The notes under the pieces: model-generated
Databases searched by the model: none
What the model was told of the DNA's origin: nothing
The model's input: the letters and a program-made list of their open reading frames with translations, nothing else
Shown: positions 42,101 to 49,693 of the stretch, piece by piece
How positions within the stretch are numbered: position 1 is the stretch's first letter
How the letters are laid out: each line of letters begins with the position of its first letter
Program-made: the position numbers and the translations under genes
NCBI RefSeq assembly: GCF_029893805.1
Contig: NZ_JARXYP010000002.1
Location: 3,286,001-3,350,000, forward strand
Origin: Streptomyces sp. SAI-135
GTDB taxonomy: Bacteria; Actinomycetota; Actinomycetes; Streptomycetales; Streptomycetaceae
DNA length: 64,000 nt
Reading direction: 5' to 3'

Positions 42101-43194
42101 GCGGCGGCCCGCTGCGGGGTCTGGAACTGCGGCTCGGTGAAGACGGGCGCCTGGAACACGGCGACCGCGGGTCGCGCCGGCCGGCGCGGCGATCCGTCCT
42201 CGTCGTCGGCACCGGCGGCGGCACCGCGCCGCGCGGGCTCGGAGAACCCGGTGGCGGCCTGACGGACGGACCGGCGACGGGCACGACGCGGGGCGGCCTC
42301 CTCGACGGGGGCCTCGGCGGGGGCTTCCTGCGCGGCGGGAACCTCGGCGGCCGGCTCGGACGGCTCGGCCTCGACGGCCTCGCCCTCGGCGGCACCGGCG
42401 GGCGCGGACACGCGACGCGTGGCACGGCGGCGGGTACGGCGCGGGGCGGCGTCGTCGGTCTCGGCGGTCTCGGCGGGCGCTTCGGCGGCCACCGGCTCGA
42501 CGGTCTCGGTGGCCTCGGCGGCGGGCGCCGCCTCCACGGTCTCCGCGGCCTCCGGAGCACCGGCGGGCGCGGCGGCCCGTCGCGAGGCCCGGCGGCGGGT
42601 CCGCGGAGCGGGTGCGGCGGTCTCGGCGGCGGGTGCCTCGTCGGCGGTCTCGGCCGCGGCGGGCGTGTGCGCGGTCACCGGGGCCTCGGCTGCGGCGCTC
42701 TCGTCGGCCGCGGGGGTGGCGGCGGGCGCGGTCACCCGGCGGGTCGCGCGGCGACGGGTACGCGCGGGCGGAGCCGCGTCCTCGGCCTCGACGGCGGGCG
42801 CGCTGTCCGCGGCCGCGGTCTCGGCGGGCGCCTCCGCGGCGGCCACGGGCACCACGGTCTCGGCGGTCTCGGCGGCCGCGGGCGCCCCGGCCGGAGCGGA
42901 CGCCCGGCGGGTGGCACGCCGACGCGGACGCGCGGCGGGCTCGGCCGGCGCCTCGGCGGCCTCGGGGCTCTGGGTGGTCCCGACGTTCTCGTCGGGCTTC
43001 TCCTCCTCGTCCGTGACGAGGTCCTCAGTCTCCGCGGCCGGTATGGCCGGAGCGACGACCTCCTCACCGCCCGCGGCGGCGGCGACCGGCGGTCCCGCCG
43101 GCCTGGAGGCGGCACGACGCCGACGGCGCGGCGGCAGGGTGTCGCTCGGAGTGTTCTGTTCGGAACCCTCGATGGGTTCGGTCGGTTCGAGCAT
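39124..43194 (-). CDS. rne: Rne/Rng family ribonuclease (RNase E/G) with long repetitive flanks
   Basis: A 1356-residue endoribonuclease. The catalytic core lies in the middle, about 610-1035: the S1-like VGNVYLGKVQNVLPSMEAAF, 5'-sensor/RNase H region, metal-binding VVVDVNTGKF near 893 and IIVIDFIDMV near 937, and the zinc-link CVHCNGRG. Both flanks are low-complexity Ala/Glu/Pro regions containing at least eight copies of a basic module like TRRRATRRxSAPAG, plus acidic and SRRRRRR patches. The C-terminus ends in a histone-H1-like Lys/Ala tail (KKTAKKATAKKAATKK). Streptomyces RNase E is known to keep its core between two scaffold arms that bind PNPase. It starts at ATG 43192-43194. Confidence 0.95.
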   Translation of the reverse strand: MLEPTEPIEGSEQNTPSDTLPPRRRRRAASRPAGPPVAAAAGGEEVVAPAIPAAETEDLVTDEEEKPDENVGTTQSPEAAEAPAEPAARPRRRATRRASAPAGAPAAAETAETVVPVAAAEAPAETAAADSAPAVEAEDAAPPARTRRRATRRVTAPAATPAADESAAAEAPVTAHTPAAAETADEAPAAETAAPAPRTRRRASRRAAAPAGAPEAAETVEAAPAAEATETVEPVAAEAPAETAETDDAAPRRTRRRATRRVSAPAGAAEGEAVEAEPSEPAAEVPAAQEAPAEAPVEEAAPRRARRRSVRQAATGFSEPARRGAAAGADDEDGSPRRPARPAVAVFQAPVFTEPQFQTPQRAAAEAAAEAEAGQSEQAESVEPVAAEEQTGSRRRRRRRGAGDEAEAQETAAETVVEADESVEAVDEEETDEAAEDSADGDDTEETGSRRRRRRGGRRRRRGESAEASGDEDSDDSDEGAEDTGRSARDEDDEHDDEDDEDARSDESGGSSTSSRRRRRRRRRAGDSAVDTEPGDNDPERTVVKVREPRPKTEPSDEVQSIKGSTRLEAKKQRRREGREQGRRRVPIITEAEFLARREAVERVMVVRQSGERTQIGVLEDGVLVEHYVNKEQATSYVGNVYLGKVQNVLPSMEAAFIDIGKGRNAVLYAGEVNFEALGMANGPRRIESALKSGQPVLVQVTKDPIGHKGARLTSQVSLPGRYLVYVPEGSMTGISRKLPDTERARLKTILKKIVPEDAGVIVRTAAEGASEDELRRDVERLQAQWEDIQRKAKSGNAPTLLYGEPDMTVRVVRDIFNEDFSKVVVSGDEAWQTVHGYVSHVAPDLAERLQKWTSEVDVFATYRIDEQLAKALDRKVWLPSGGSLVIDRTEAMVVVDVNTGKFTGQGGNLEETVTRNNLEAAEEIVRQLRLRDLGGIIVIDFIDMVLESNRDLVLRRLLECLGRDRTKHQVAEVTSLGLVQMTRKRVGQGLLESFSETCVHCNGRGVIVHMEQPTSAGGGGKRKKRGRGGDGHEHTHEAAAAVEAPEEIEVETEAEVAAEVAEPIALTPAEFAPDEELYSSVAEAEAAATRGRGRRRAGRRASAPAGAPRGSSRRSGGAEAPAEESVLSEDVEVPTAQAVPAEAEIERPVQPETAAEAQAEPVAAEDPVVEAASEPAAAPEAAPQGRTRRRATRRASAPAGSPTGAEAAVVTVAETAPVAEVPAEQAPVAAPAEPEPAAESAAPARPRRRAVRKATAPTASEEAAVVVVPSAEAQAEPVGAEEPAEEAAPAKKTARKTAKKATAKKAATKKATTAKKTAAKKTATKKTTAKKAAAKKTVAAEQQSPRPVSTQADES

Positions 43195-43457
43195 GCGGGC
43201 TTGTCTCCCGTCAGGCTCCCGGGCGCCGCACCTGGTCCGGCGAGGATGCCGGTGACGTCCGCGGCTCGCGCGATGCGCGGTGCCGCCGTCCGGGGCGCGG
43301 GCGCCGCACGGGAGCTCTCTGTGTCCTGTCTCGCCGGTTCCGTACGCCCTTGCTGGGTACGGCCTGGCGAAAGTCTTGTGGTCGGTGCGCTGCCCGACCC
43401 AGGTGGCTCCCGAGTACGAGGGCTGCGCTACGACGCCCGTCCTTCGCGGGACCTTCC

Positions 43458-44222
43458 TTACGCCGGCGCCTTCGCGGCGGCAGTCGGTTCGGCCGTTGAG
43501 TGGGCCTCGACTGCCTCGCGGTCGGGCGCGAGCGGGTCGGTCACCGTGCCGGTCTCTTCATCGAGCAGCCCCTGCGCCAGCCTGGTCACCGCTGCGGGGA
43601 CCGGCGGCGCCAGGTCGGCCACGGCGCGGAGACCGGACAGGACGTCGTCGGGTCGTACGGCAGGCGTCACGTGCCGAACAACCAGCCGCAGTATCGCACA
43701 GGGCTGGTCGGTCGGCCTATCAGCAGGTTCACTGTGCGTTTCAAGGTGTACGACCGCGGGGCGGGCGTCGAAGGTCCTGAGGCCGTTCTTCATGGTGCGC
43801 TGGACCTCGACCGCCTCGGCGGCGTTGAACGCGGCGACCGCGCGCTCGGCCTCGGCCGGCTCCACGCCGTCCAGCCTGAGCTCCCACACGGAAGCGGTGA
43901 GCCGGTCGGCGAGTCCCGAGGTCCGGGCCTCGACCGCGTCGACGACGTCGAGCCCGGCGGGCAGCGACTCGTCGAGGAGGAGCCGGAGCTTCTCCGGGTC
44001 GCGCGCCTGTGTGAGCGCGATCTCCAGGTACTCCGCCTCACTGCCCGTGCCGGTGGGTGCGGCATTGGCGTACGACACCTTCGGATGCGGTGTGAACCCC
44101 GCCGAGTACGCCATGGGCACCTCGGCACGGCGCAACGCCCGCTCGAAGGCGCGCTGGAAGTCACGGTGGCTGGTGAACCGGAGGCGGCCGCGCTTGGTGT
44201 AGCGCAGTCGGATGCGCTGCAC
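43458..44222 (-). CDS. DUF2344 / TIGR03936 radical-SAM-associated protein
   Basis: A 254-residue protein beginning with GTG (QRIRLRYTKRGRLRFTSHRDFQRAFERALRRAEVP), the diagnostic start of the DUF2344 family. It continues with PMAYSAGFTPHPKVSYANAAPTG and EYLEIAL. In most actinobacteria it is adjacent or fused to a TIGR03960 radical-SAM protein; here that partner is at 55178-57148, 11 kb upstream on the same strand. The pair is thought to modify RNA or a protein, but the reaction is not established. The C-terminal 60 residues are Ala/Glu-rich and variable. The spacer 43195-43457 to the RNase gene has no visible gene. Confidence 0.9.
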   Translation of the reverse strand: MQRIRLRYTKRGRLRFTSHRDFQRAFERALRRAEVPMAYSAGFTPHPKVSYANAAPTGTGSEAEYLEIALTQARDPEKLRLLLDESLPAGLDVVDAVEARTSGLADRLTASVWELRLDGVEPAEAERAVAAFNAAEAVEVQRTMKNGLRTFDARPAVVHLETHSEPADRPTDQPCAILRLVVRHVTPAVRPDDVLSGLRAVADLAPPVPAAVTRLAQGLLDEETGTVTDPLAPDREAVEAHSTAEPTAAAKAPA

Positions 44223-44270
44223 CGCCGGTGCGGGCGGCGGGCCTTCGGGCTGTCGCTTGCCCAGTGTCGC

Positions 44271-45428
44271 TCAGTCCTTCGTGAGTGCGGTCGTACTGCT
44301 ACCAAGAGTACGTGTGTCGGCGGCGGTCGGTTCCCGCCGGGCCACCGCTTCCCTCTGACGGGGTTCGCCGAAGAGCATGCGCCGGAAGTCGGCGCGGGCC
44401 TCCCGCACGGACGCGCGGGCCGAGGCGAGCGTGGCCCGGGTGATCCGTCCCACACTGCGCGCGGCCTCGGCGACGGGCCGCAGGACCACGTCCCGGACCA
44501 CGTGCCCCACGGGGGTCAGGACCTCGCGGTACACCCAGCGCACCGGCTCGACGAAGATCCACCGGAAGAGGGTCGCGAGGAACCGGCCGACGGCGAGGGA
44601 GATGTGCCCGGCGATCCGCCAGGCATGTCCGAGCGCGTCCCACACCTCGCGGCCGACGACGGCGAGGACCCGCCCCACGGGTGCGAGGATCCAGCGCCAC
44701 ACGGCGACGGCGGGCAGGACCAGCAGGACGCGGGCGATCCAGTACAGGGCGACTCCGACGCCGGTGACGATGGCGCTCATCAGCCAGGCCAGCCCCCTGG
44801 CGCACCGGACGACCGCGCGCCCGACGGGCGTGAGGATCCAGAGGAGCACCGCGCCGACACCCTTGAGGAGCCACACGATCGCGTGCCCGACCGGCGTGAA
44901 CATGCGCGCGTACACCCACATCAGCCCGGCCACGATCCCCCGCACCACCCATGCGATGCCGTGCCCGATCACCGTGCAGATCCAGACGAACCCCGCGCCC
45001 ACGCCCTTGAGGAGCCACACGATCGCGTGCCCGACCGGCGTGAGCACGCGCGCGTACACCCACACCAGACCGGCCACGATCCCCCGCACCACCCACGCGA
45101 TGCCGTGCCCGACCGGCGTCAGCACCGACCGGTACAGCCACACCAGGGGGATGACGAGGAGCACCTTGCCGAGCCAGCCGACGGCCTTGGCGAGGGGCAC
45201 GACCCCGTAGCGCCACAGCGCCGTGCAGGGCCAGACGACCAGCGCCCGCCACAACGGCCGCAGCAGGCTGTCCCGCAGGAAGCGCCCCGCCACGACCAGC
45301 GCGTCCCACACGATCCGTACGGGCACGACCAGCACGAGCACGACGATGCGTACGGGGATGCGAATCGCGACGGTCAGACATCCCTCGGGCGGGGGCGCCT
45401 GCTGCGCGGGCTGCTTCTCCAGGTCCAT
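44271..45428 (-). CDS. repeat membrane protein built of 24-residue TPVGH units (385 aa)
   Basis: A 385-residue protein of unknown function, mostly hydrophobic. A 24-residue unit, roughly LTPVGHxIxWxxxGxxAGxxWVxAR, repeats at least five times between residues about 100 and 225, and degenerate copies (APVGRVLAVVG, LTPVGHVVRDVV) continue to about 320. The N-terminal segment has further amphipathic stretches (PVRIVVLVLVVPVRIVWDALVVAGRF). The C-terminal 65 residues are basic and hydrophilic (ASARASVREARADFRRM). ATG 45426-45428 is the start. It does not resemble a transporter. Regular Gly/His/Trp-rich short helices suggest in-plane membrane helices or an oligomeric coat. Confidence 0.7.
   Translation of the reverse strand: MDLEKQPAQQAPPPEGCLTVAIRIPVRIVVLVLVVPVRIVWDALVVAGRFLRDSLLRPLWRALVVWPCTALWRYGVVPLAKAVGWLGKVLLVIPLVWLYRSVLTPVGHGIAWVVRGIVAGLVWVYARVLTPVGHAIVWLLKGVGAGFVWICTVIGHGIAWVVRGIVAGLMWVYARMFTPVGHAIVWLLKGVGAVLLWILTPVGRAVVRCARGLAWLMSAIVTGVGVALYWIARVLLVLPAVAVWRWILAPVGRVLAVVGREVWDALGHAWRIAGHISLAVGRFLATLFRWIFVEPVRWVYREVLTPVGHVVRDVVLRPVAEAARSVGRITRATLASARASVREARADFRRMLFGEPRQREAVARREPTAADTRTLGSSTTALTKD
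44857..45145 (-). repeat. 144-bp tandem DNA repeat within the TPVGH membrane protein gene
   Basis: The segment from about 44859 recurs from about 45003 with few changes (spacing 144 bp, or 48 codons, meaning two 24-residue units). CCACACGATCGCGTGCCCGA occurs in both copies, as does CGGCCACGATCCCCCGCACC. The near identity indicates recent expansion or ongoing homogenisation of the repeat. Confidence 0.8.
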
Positions 45429-45443
45429 AACGACGTAGACGCC

Positions 45444-45587
45444 TCAGTTCCCCGTCCGGATCCAGTACCGCAGCAGCATTGCACCGCGCCGGTCCTCGAA
45501 TTCTCCGCCATTGGCCTCGATCACCTTACGAGACGCGAGGTTGGTGACGTCACAGGTCACCAGGGCCCGGTCACTGCCCAGTTGACG
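45444..45587 (-). pseudogene. GNAT acetyltransferase C-terminal fragment
   Basis: A 47-residue reading frame without a start codon, ending at TGA 45444-45446, contains DRALVTCDVTNLASRKVIEA and NGGEFEDRRGAMLLRYWI. This is the acetyl-CoA-binding C-terminal end of a GNAT N-acetyltransferase. An in-frame stop (45588-45590) precedes it and no other part of the fold is found upstream, so it is a 5'-truncated remnant beside the accessory region. Confidence 0.7.
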
Positions 45588-45739
45588 TCAGACGGCGTCC
45601 GGACAGGAGGCGTGGAGCCGGACATGAGGCAGGGTCAGCCGCGGCATCACCCCGTGACGGCGGGGCGAGGGGCCGGCCGGCCACGGGGTTCGCCGGGTCC
45701 GCTCTGGGACGTCGGTACGAGTCCGTGCACTATGTCCCC

Positions 45740-46324
45740 ATGATTACGCTGACGAAGGAAGACGGTCCCGCCGACCTGGACGGTGTGACCCATCTGTCCA
45801 TAGGGGTCTCCTGGGACCCCACCGCGGGGGCCAGCGGTGGGGTGATCGGAAAGCTCCGCCGCAAGACCGGCACGGACCTCGACCTGATCGCCATCGCCAT
45901 GCACGACGGCGACCCGGTACGCCTGGCGGGCCTGGACTCGCTCGACCCCATCGGCAACGGCTCCCTGCTCCACAGCGGCGACAACCAGACCGGCCACGGG
46001 GACGGCGACGACGAGACGGTCACCGTCGAGTTCGCGAAGATCCCGCCGCACATCACGTCGATCGTCTTCGTCGCCGCCGCCTACAAGAAGGGCAGTTCCT
46101 TCCAGAAGGCCCGCAACATCAGCTTCAAGGTGTACGACGCCACCGGCGGCAGCTCCCAGCAGGTCGCCGACATCTGGCCGAGCATGCTCACCACCGACAA
46201 CGGCTGCGCGGTCGCCAAGGCGGTCCGGGTCGGCACCACCTGGAAGCTCGAGGTCATCAACGTCACCGGCAAGATCAAGCAGGGCGACGAACTGGCGCTG
46301 ATGCGCTTCGCCGCGAGCAAGTAG
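45740..46324 (+). CDS. TerD family protein
   Basis: A 194-residue TerD/TerZ-fold protein that binds calcium through acidic loops. It starts MITLTKEDGPADLDGVTHLSIGVSWDP, has the family DLDLIAIAM segment near residue 48, then SGDNQTGHGDGDDETVTVEF and VFVAAAYKKGSSFQKARNISFKVYDA. Many TerD proteins accompany tellurite or phage-defence Ter operons; no other ter genes are present, so its role here is open. ATG 45740 is in the expected family position, without a strong ribosome-binding site. Streptomycetes carry many stand-alone copies linked to differentiation. Confidence 0.9.
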   Translation: MITLTKEDGPADLDGVTHLSIGVSWDPTAGASGGVIGKLRRKTGTDLDLIAIAMHDGDPVRLAGLDSLDPIGNGSLLHSGDNQTGHGDGDDETVTVEFAKIPPHITSIVFVAAAYKKGSSFQKARNISFKVYDATGGSSQQVADIWPSMLTTDNGCAVAKAVRVGTTWKLEVINVTGKIKQGDELALMRFAASK

Positions 46325-46492
46325 CGGGCGCGGGAAGCAGAAAGCGGCACGCAGAACGCGGAATGCGGACAACAGGGGCGGGAAGGGCCAGGACTCCGTC
46401 GGCCCTCCCCCTCCCCGACCGATGAGTTCCGGAGCCCCGCAGGGTCTGCCTCCGCACAGGGAAGAACCGCGTACGCACTCTGTGAGGGGCCC

Positions 46493-47191
46493 ATGACCGC
46501 ACACGCACTGCCTCCCGTCGTCGACGCCTCGACGTGGGAGCACCGGCTCGAGGAACTGCGGGCCCGGGAGAAGGCCGCCACCCGGGAGCTCGACGCCATC
46601 GCCGCCGAGCGTCGCCGCCTGCCGATGGTGGAGCTGCCCGACTACACCCTGGAGGGCGAGGACGGCCCCGTACGGCTGGCGGACGTCTTCGAGGGCAAGC
46701 GGCAGCTGATCGTCTACCACCACATGTGGTCCGCCGGCCAGGAGTGGCAGTGTCCGGGCTGCACCGGCTTCACCTCGCAGTACACCCGCCTGGAGTTCCT
46801 GGACAACTACGACGCCCGGTTCGTCGTCGTCACCCAGGGCCCGATCGAGGAGGCCCTGGCCTACCGGGAGCGGGTCGGCAACAGGATGACCTGGTACTCC
46901 ACCGCGAACAGCCCCTTCGGGGCGGACGTCGGCGCCCCGCCGGACGGCGGATTCGCGGTCAACGTCTTCCTGCGCGACGGCGACAAGGTCTACCGCACCT
47001 GGCACACCGACGGCCGCGGCACCGAGCAGCTCGGCCACACCTTCGCCCTGATCGACCTCCTCCCCTACGGCCGCCAGGAGCAGTGGCAGGACTCCCCGGA
47101 AGGCTGGCCCCAGTCCCCCACCTACAGCCGCTGGGCCACGTCCAAGGACATCGCGGCGCTCTACGGTCCGGACGCCGCCGGCGCTCACTGA
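46493..47191 (+). CDS. DUF899 thioredoxin-fold protein
   Basis: A 232-residue DUF899 protein. An N-terminal helix (WEHRLEELRAREKAATRELDAIAAERR) is followed by MVELPDYTLEGEDGPVRLADVF and the thioredoxin-like core VYHHMWSAGQEWQCPGCTGF, where a CPGC pair is in the redox-active position. It then has FVVVTQGPIEEALAYRERVG and the conserved TYHTDGRG-like segment TWHTDGRGTEQLGHTF. The function is not established; a thiol-redox role is plausible. ATG 46493 has GAGGGG just upstream. The next gene follows after 113 bp on the same strand. Confidence 0.9.
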   Translation: MTAHALPPVVDASTWEHRLEELRAREKAATRELDAIAAERRRLPMVELPDYTLEGEDGPVRLADVFEGKRQLIVYHHMWSAGQEWQCPGCTGFTSQYTRLEFLDNYDARFVVVTQGPIEEALAYRERVGNRMTWYSTANSPFGADVGAPPDGGFAVNVFLRDGDKVYRTWHTDGRGTEQLGHTFALIDLLPYGRQEQWQDSPEGWPQSPTYSRWATSKDIAALYGPDAAGAH

Positions 47192-47304
47192 GCGGGCCCC
47201 GGGCGGGGGCGCCGCGGACTCCACGCCCTGCCGCCCCCGCCCGGGACGTCCATACTGGTTACGTGAGTGTCGCCGCCCTTCGCCCGAGGAAGGTGAGTGC
47301 GCAC

Positions 47305-48144
47305 ATGTGCCGTTGGATCGCCTATTCAGGCACGCCTGTCCTGCTCAGCCACGTCCTGTTCGAGCCTCGGCACAACCTGATCGACCAGAGCCTGCACTCC
47401 CGCATGGGAGTGGAGACCACCAACGGCGACGGTTTCGGCATCGGCTGGTACGCACAGGACCTCACCACACCGGCGGTCCTGCGGGACGTGGGCCCCGCCT
47501 GGAACAACCGCAATCTTCAGGAAGTCGCTCACCACGTTAGTTCGGGCCTGTTCTTCGCCCACATCAGGGCGACGACCGGAACAGCCGTCCAGCAGACCAA
47601 CTGCCATCCCTTCCGCTGGGACCGCTGGCTGTGGATGCACAACGGCATGATCAACGAATTCCACCGGCTCCGACGTGACCTGGCCCTGGCCGTCGACCCG
47701 GCCCTCTATCCCGAGATGGAGGGTTCCACCGACTCCGAGCTGATGTTCTACCTGTCCCTGACCTTCGGTCTCACCGAGGACCCGCCGGGCGCCGTGGCCC
47801 GCATGGCCGGCCTGGTCGAGGAGACGGGACGCAGACACGGCGTCCCCCACCCCCTCCAGATGACCGTCGCCCTCTCGGACGGTGCCCGTCTCTGGGCTTT
47901 CCGCTACTCCAGCGAGGGGGCCTCAAGGTCCCTCTTCTACAGCACCAGGGTGGAATCCCTGCGCGCCCTCCACCCCGACACCGCGTTCCTGCGCGAGGTG
48001 GGCGACGAGACCCGCCTGGTCGTCTCCGAGCCCCTGGGCGACCTCCCCGGCGCCTGGAACGAAGTCCCCGAGAGCAGCTACGGCGTCGTCCAGCCGGGCG
48101 AGGACGTACTCCACCCCTTCAAGCCCCGCCTCCATCAGCTGTAG
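47305..48144 (+). CDS. class II glutamine amidotransferase
   Basis: A 279-residue Ntn-type glutaminase. ATG TGC gives MCRWIAYSG, so Cys2 becomes the N-terminal nucleophile after Met removal, which fixes the start. GDGFGIGWY, FFAHIRATTGTAVQQTNCHPF and WLWMHNGMINEF complete the glutamine site. No synthetase domain is fused. The size and motifs match YafJ/EgtC-like proteins. EgtC acts in ergothioneine synthesis, but no other egt genes are nearby, so the acceptor is unknown. It probably forms an operon with the DUF899 gene. Confidence 0.9.
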   Translation: MCRWIAYSGTPVLLSHVLFEPRHNLIDQSLHSRMGVETTNGDGFGIGWYAQDLTTPAVLRDVGPAWNNRNLQEVAHHVSSGLFFAHIRATTGTAVQQTNCHPFRWDRWLWMHNGMINEFHRLRRDLALAVDPALYPEMEGSTDSELMFYLSLTFGLTEDPPGAVARMAGLVEETGRRHGVPHPLQMTVALSDGARLWAFRYSSEGASRSLFYSTRVESLRALHPDTAFLREVGDETRLVVSEPLGDLPGAWNEVPESSYGVVQPGEDVLHPFKPRLHQL

Positions 48145-48239
48145 CCGGCAGTCCGGTCAAAGCTGGTCGGGCCGTTGCGTTACCTCGTGGGTCTCGTGGG
48201 CACTGGTGGTCCGGGACGGCCGACGAGAGGGGTCCGGTC

Positions 48240-48422
48240 ATGCGGGAGTCGTCGCAGGACGTCACGGTCGTGACTCTTCTGGCGGATCCGGACGCGCCGA
48301 CGGAGATCGCGCAGCGCATGGCCCGGATGCTCCCCGACCGGCTCGCCGAGAAGTCGGGCCAGGGGAGCCGGTTCAAGGTGGTCCTGCACCCCGACGGACA
48401 GGGCAACGGCCACAAGAAGTAA
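48240..48422 (+). CDS. small protein of unknown function (60 aa)
   Basis: A 60-residue frame starting MRESSQDVTVVTLLADPDAP with GAGAGGGG upstream of the ATG. The N-terminal 45 residues look like a folded alpha/beta segment (VTLLADPDAPTEIAQRMARMLPDRLAE). The last 13 (VLHPDGQGNGHKK) are polar. It may be the surviving N-terminus of a longer protein. A strong hairpin follows 57 bases after the stop. I do not recognise the family. It lies inside the debris region described at 48652. Confidence 0.5.
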   Translation: MRESSQDVTVVTLLADPDAPTEIAQRMARMLPDRLAEKSGQGSRFKVVLHPDGQGNGHKK

Positions 48423-48479
48423 GGCGGCCAGACCAGTTGGCACGTCCGCTCCCCCGGACCGCGCCGGCCGACCGGTCAC

Positions 48480-48511
48480 GTCCACCCCCTGGCTTCGGCC
48501 GGGGGGTGGAC
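48480..48511. terminator. hairpin terminator after the 60-aa gene
   Basis: GTCCACCCCC (48480-48489) pairs with GGGGGTGGAC (48502-48511) around a TTCG-containing loop. This is a stable stem without a U tract. It lies downstream of the plus-strand microprotein gene. Confidence 0.7.
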
Positions 48512-48651
48512 GGGCCGTCGTCGCCTGACCTACCGCCACGCCTGGGCGGCGATCGCCCGAGTCCCGGCCGGGCCGGACGGACAACTGCCCCCGTCGCCCA
48601 GCCTGACCCGCGCCCAAGGCCCGGTGTAAGGGTTGCGGCAGCCAGGCTCGC

Positions 48652-48815
48652 CACGCTGTTGAGCGTCGTGGGGATTTCACGCCCGGGGGCAGCGTCCATT
48701 GCCTGGGAGGGCGAGGCTGGGCCGGGGTTCTCGCAGCCCCTCAGACCCACCCACCCCGGAATGGACAGCCTTCGAGCCCTCAGGAGGCAGTAGCGGCGTT
48801 CTCAGCGCCTCCCGC
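48652..48815 (-). pseudogene. decayed partial copy of the 188-aa membrane protein gene
   Basis: On the minus strand this stretch encodes PGPASPSQAMDAAPG followed directly by a TTLNSV segment. These match separate parts (PGPASPPPGQW and FFTTLKSV) of the intact protein at 49006-49572 with the middle deleted. Upstream of it (48755-48815) lies a 61-bp sequence 90 percent identical to 49694-49754, which is upstream of the intact gene. A second fragment at 48135-48167 encodes TSFDRTAGYS plus stop, matching the intact C-terminus TSFDRTTSY. Together they indicate an old tandem duplication that has been shuffled and eroded. The rest of 48423-49005 shows no gene. Confidence 0.6.
48755..48815. repeat. 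61-bp direct repeat, copy A
   Basis: This copy matches 49694-49754 at about 55 of 61 positions in the same orientation. The shared core begins CCCGGAATGGACAGCCTTCG. It lies upstream of the decayed gene copy, so it most likely represents duplicated promoter-proximal sequence. Confidence 0.8.
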
Positions 48816-49005
48816 ACGGTCTCCCGCCGCCCGCACACCGCCCGAGCGCCCTCAGGACAACAACCGTCCGGTGCTCGCTGCCGTCCTCAAGGCCACCCAC
48901 AATGCCCCGCAACGCCTCGCGCACGTCAATGCGAGTGACCACTCAGTGCCGCCCCAGCCATGGGTGCCGCAGCTTGTCACCGCAGCCTCCGTCGGCCTGT
49001 CCAGT

Positions 49006-49572
49006 TCAGTAGCTGGTAGTCCGGTCAAAGCTCGTGACGTTGAGCTTGATGCCCTTGACGCTCTTGAGCGTCGTGAAGAACTCACCCCGAGCCGTCTGGC
49101 CGGGCTGCACGTTGGTCTCCGACTCCGAACCGTCCTCCACACGCGTGCCGTCGGCGTCGACCGCCTCCCAGTCCCATGCGTAATCGGACTTCTCACTGCT
49201 GCTGTTCTTGATCGTCCAGACGAGCCAGATGTCGGTGATGCCAGCTTGTGAGCGGTCGTCGAACTTGAAGCTGACGAGGTCGGCCCGCTCCCCCGCAGGG
49301 TCCCGGGTCTGCCCCTGCTTCGTCTTCGCAGTGGGCGTCGCACTGGGCGCCGAGGTGGTGCTCTCGTCCTTGCCACCCGACGCGGCCACCAGTACAACGA
49401 TGACGATCACGACCACCGCGGCCAGAGCTCCGGCGCACCCCCACAGACAGCCCCGGCCTCGCCGCTTCTTCTGCGGTGGCCCAGGGGGCGACGTCCACTG
49501 CCCCGGAGGGGGCGAGGCTGGGCCTGGACTCCCCCACCGAGGACTGCCTCCAGACGGCTCGCTCGCTGACAT
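49006..49572 (-). CDS. single-pass membrane protein with DUF4352-like outer domain (188 aa)
   Basis: A 188-residue protein. The N-terminal 40 residues are Pro/Gly/Ser-rich (SPGPASPPPGQWTSPPG) with a basic KKRRGRG stop-transfer. One hydrophobic helix at about 43-65 (WGCAGALAAVVVIVIVVLVAA) follows, then a Ser/Thr linker. The outer domain at about 95-188 (DLVSFKFDDRSQAGITDIWLVWTIKN, DVQPGQTARGEFFTTL-like) resembles the Ig-like DUF4352 fold of telokin-type lipoproteins. ATG 49570-49572 has GAGGAG upstream. Remnants of a duplicate lie just downstream. Function is unknown. Confidence 0.75.
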   Translation of the reverse strand: MSASEPSGGSPRWGSPGPASPPPGQWTSPPGPPQKKRRGRGCLWGCAGALAAVVVIVIVVLVAASGGKDESTTSAPSATPTAKTKQGQTRDPAGERADLVSFKFDDRSQAGITDIWLVWTIKNSSSEKSDYAWDWEAVDADGTRVEDGSESETNVQPGQTARGEFFTTLKSVKGIKLNVTSFDRTTSY

Positions 49573-49693
49573 GGCGCCTCCTCGCTAGCGATATCGCCAC
49601 GCTAGGAAGCCACGGAGCACGTCGCGAACAGAGAGCAGCCACTCGGGCGACAGCCGCCGGATGAGGGCCTACAGGGGCTCCCAAGCCCTCAGT

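Noticed and set aside
40084..44202. A 1372-codon plus-strand open frame opposite the RNase E gene
   Set aside because: Antisense to the catalytic domain with conserved motifs; composition is a mirror of Ala/Glu/Arg repeats.
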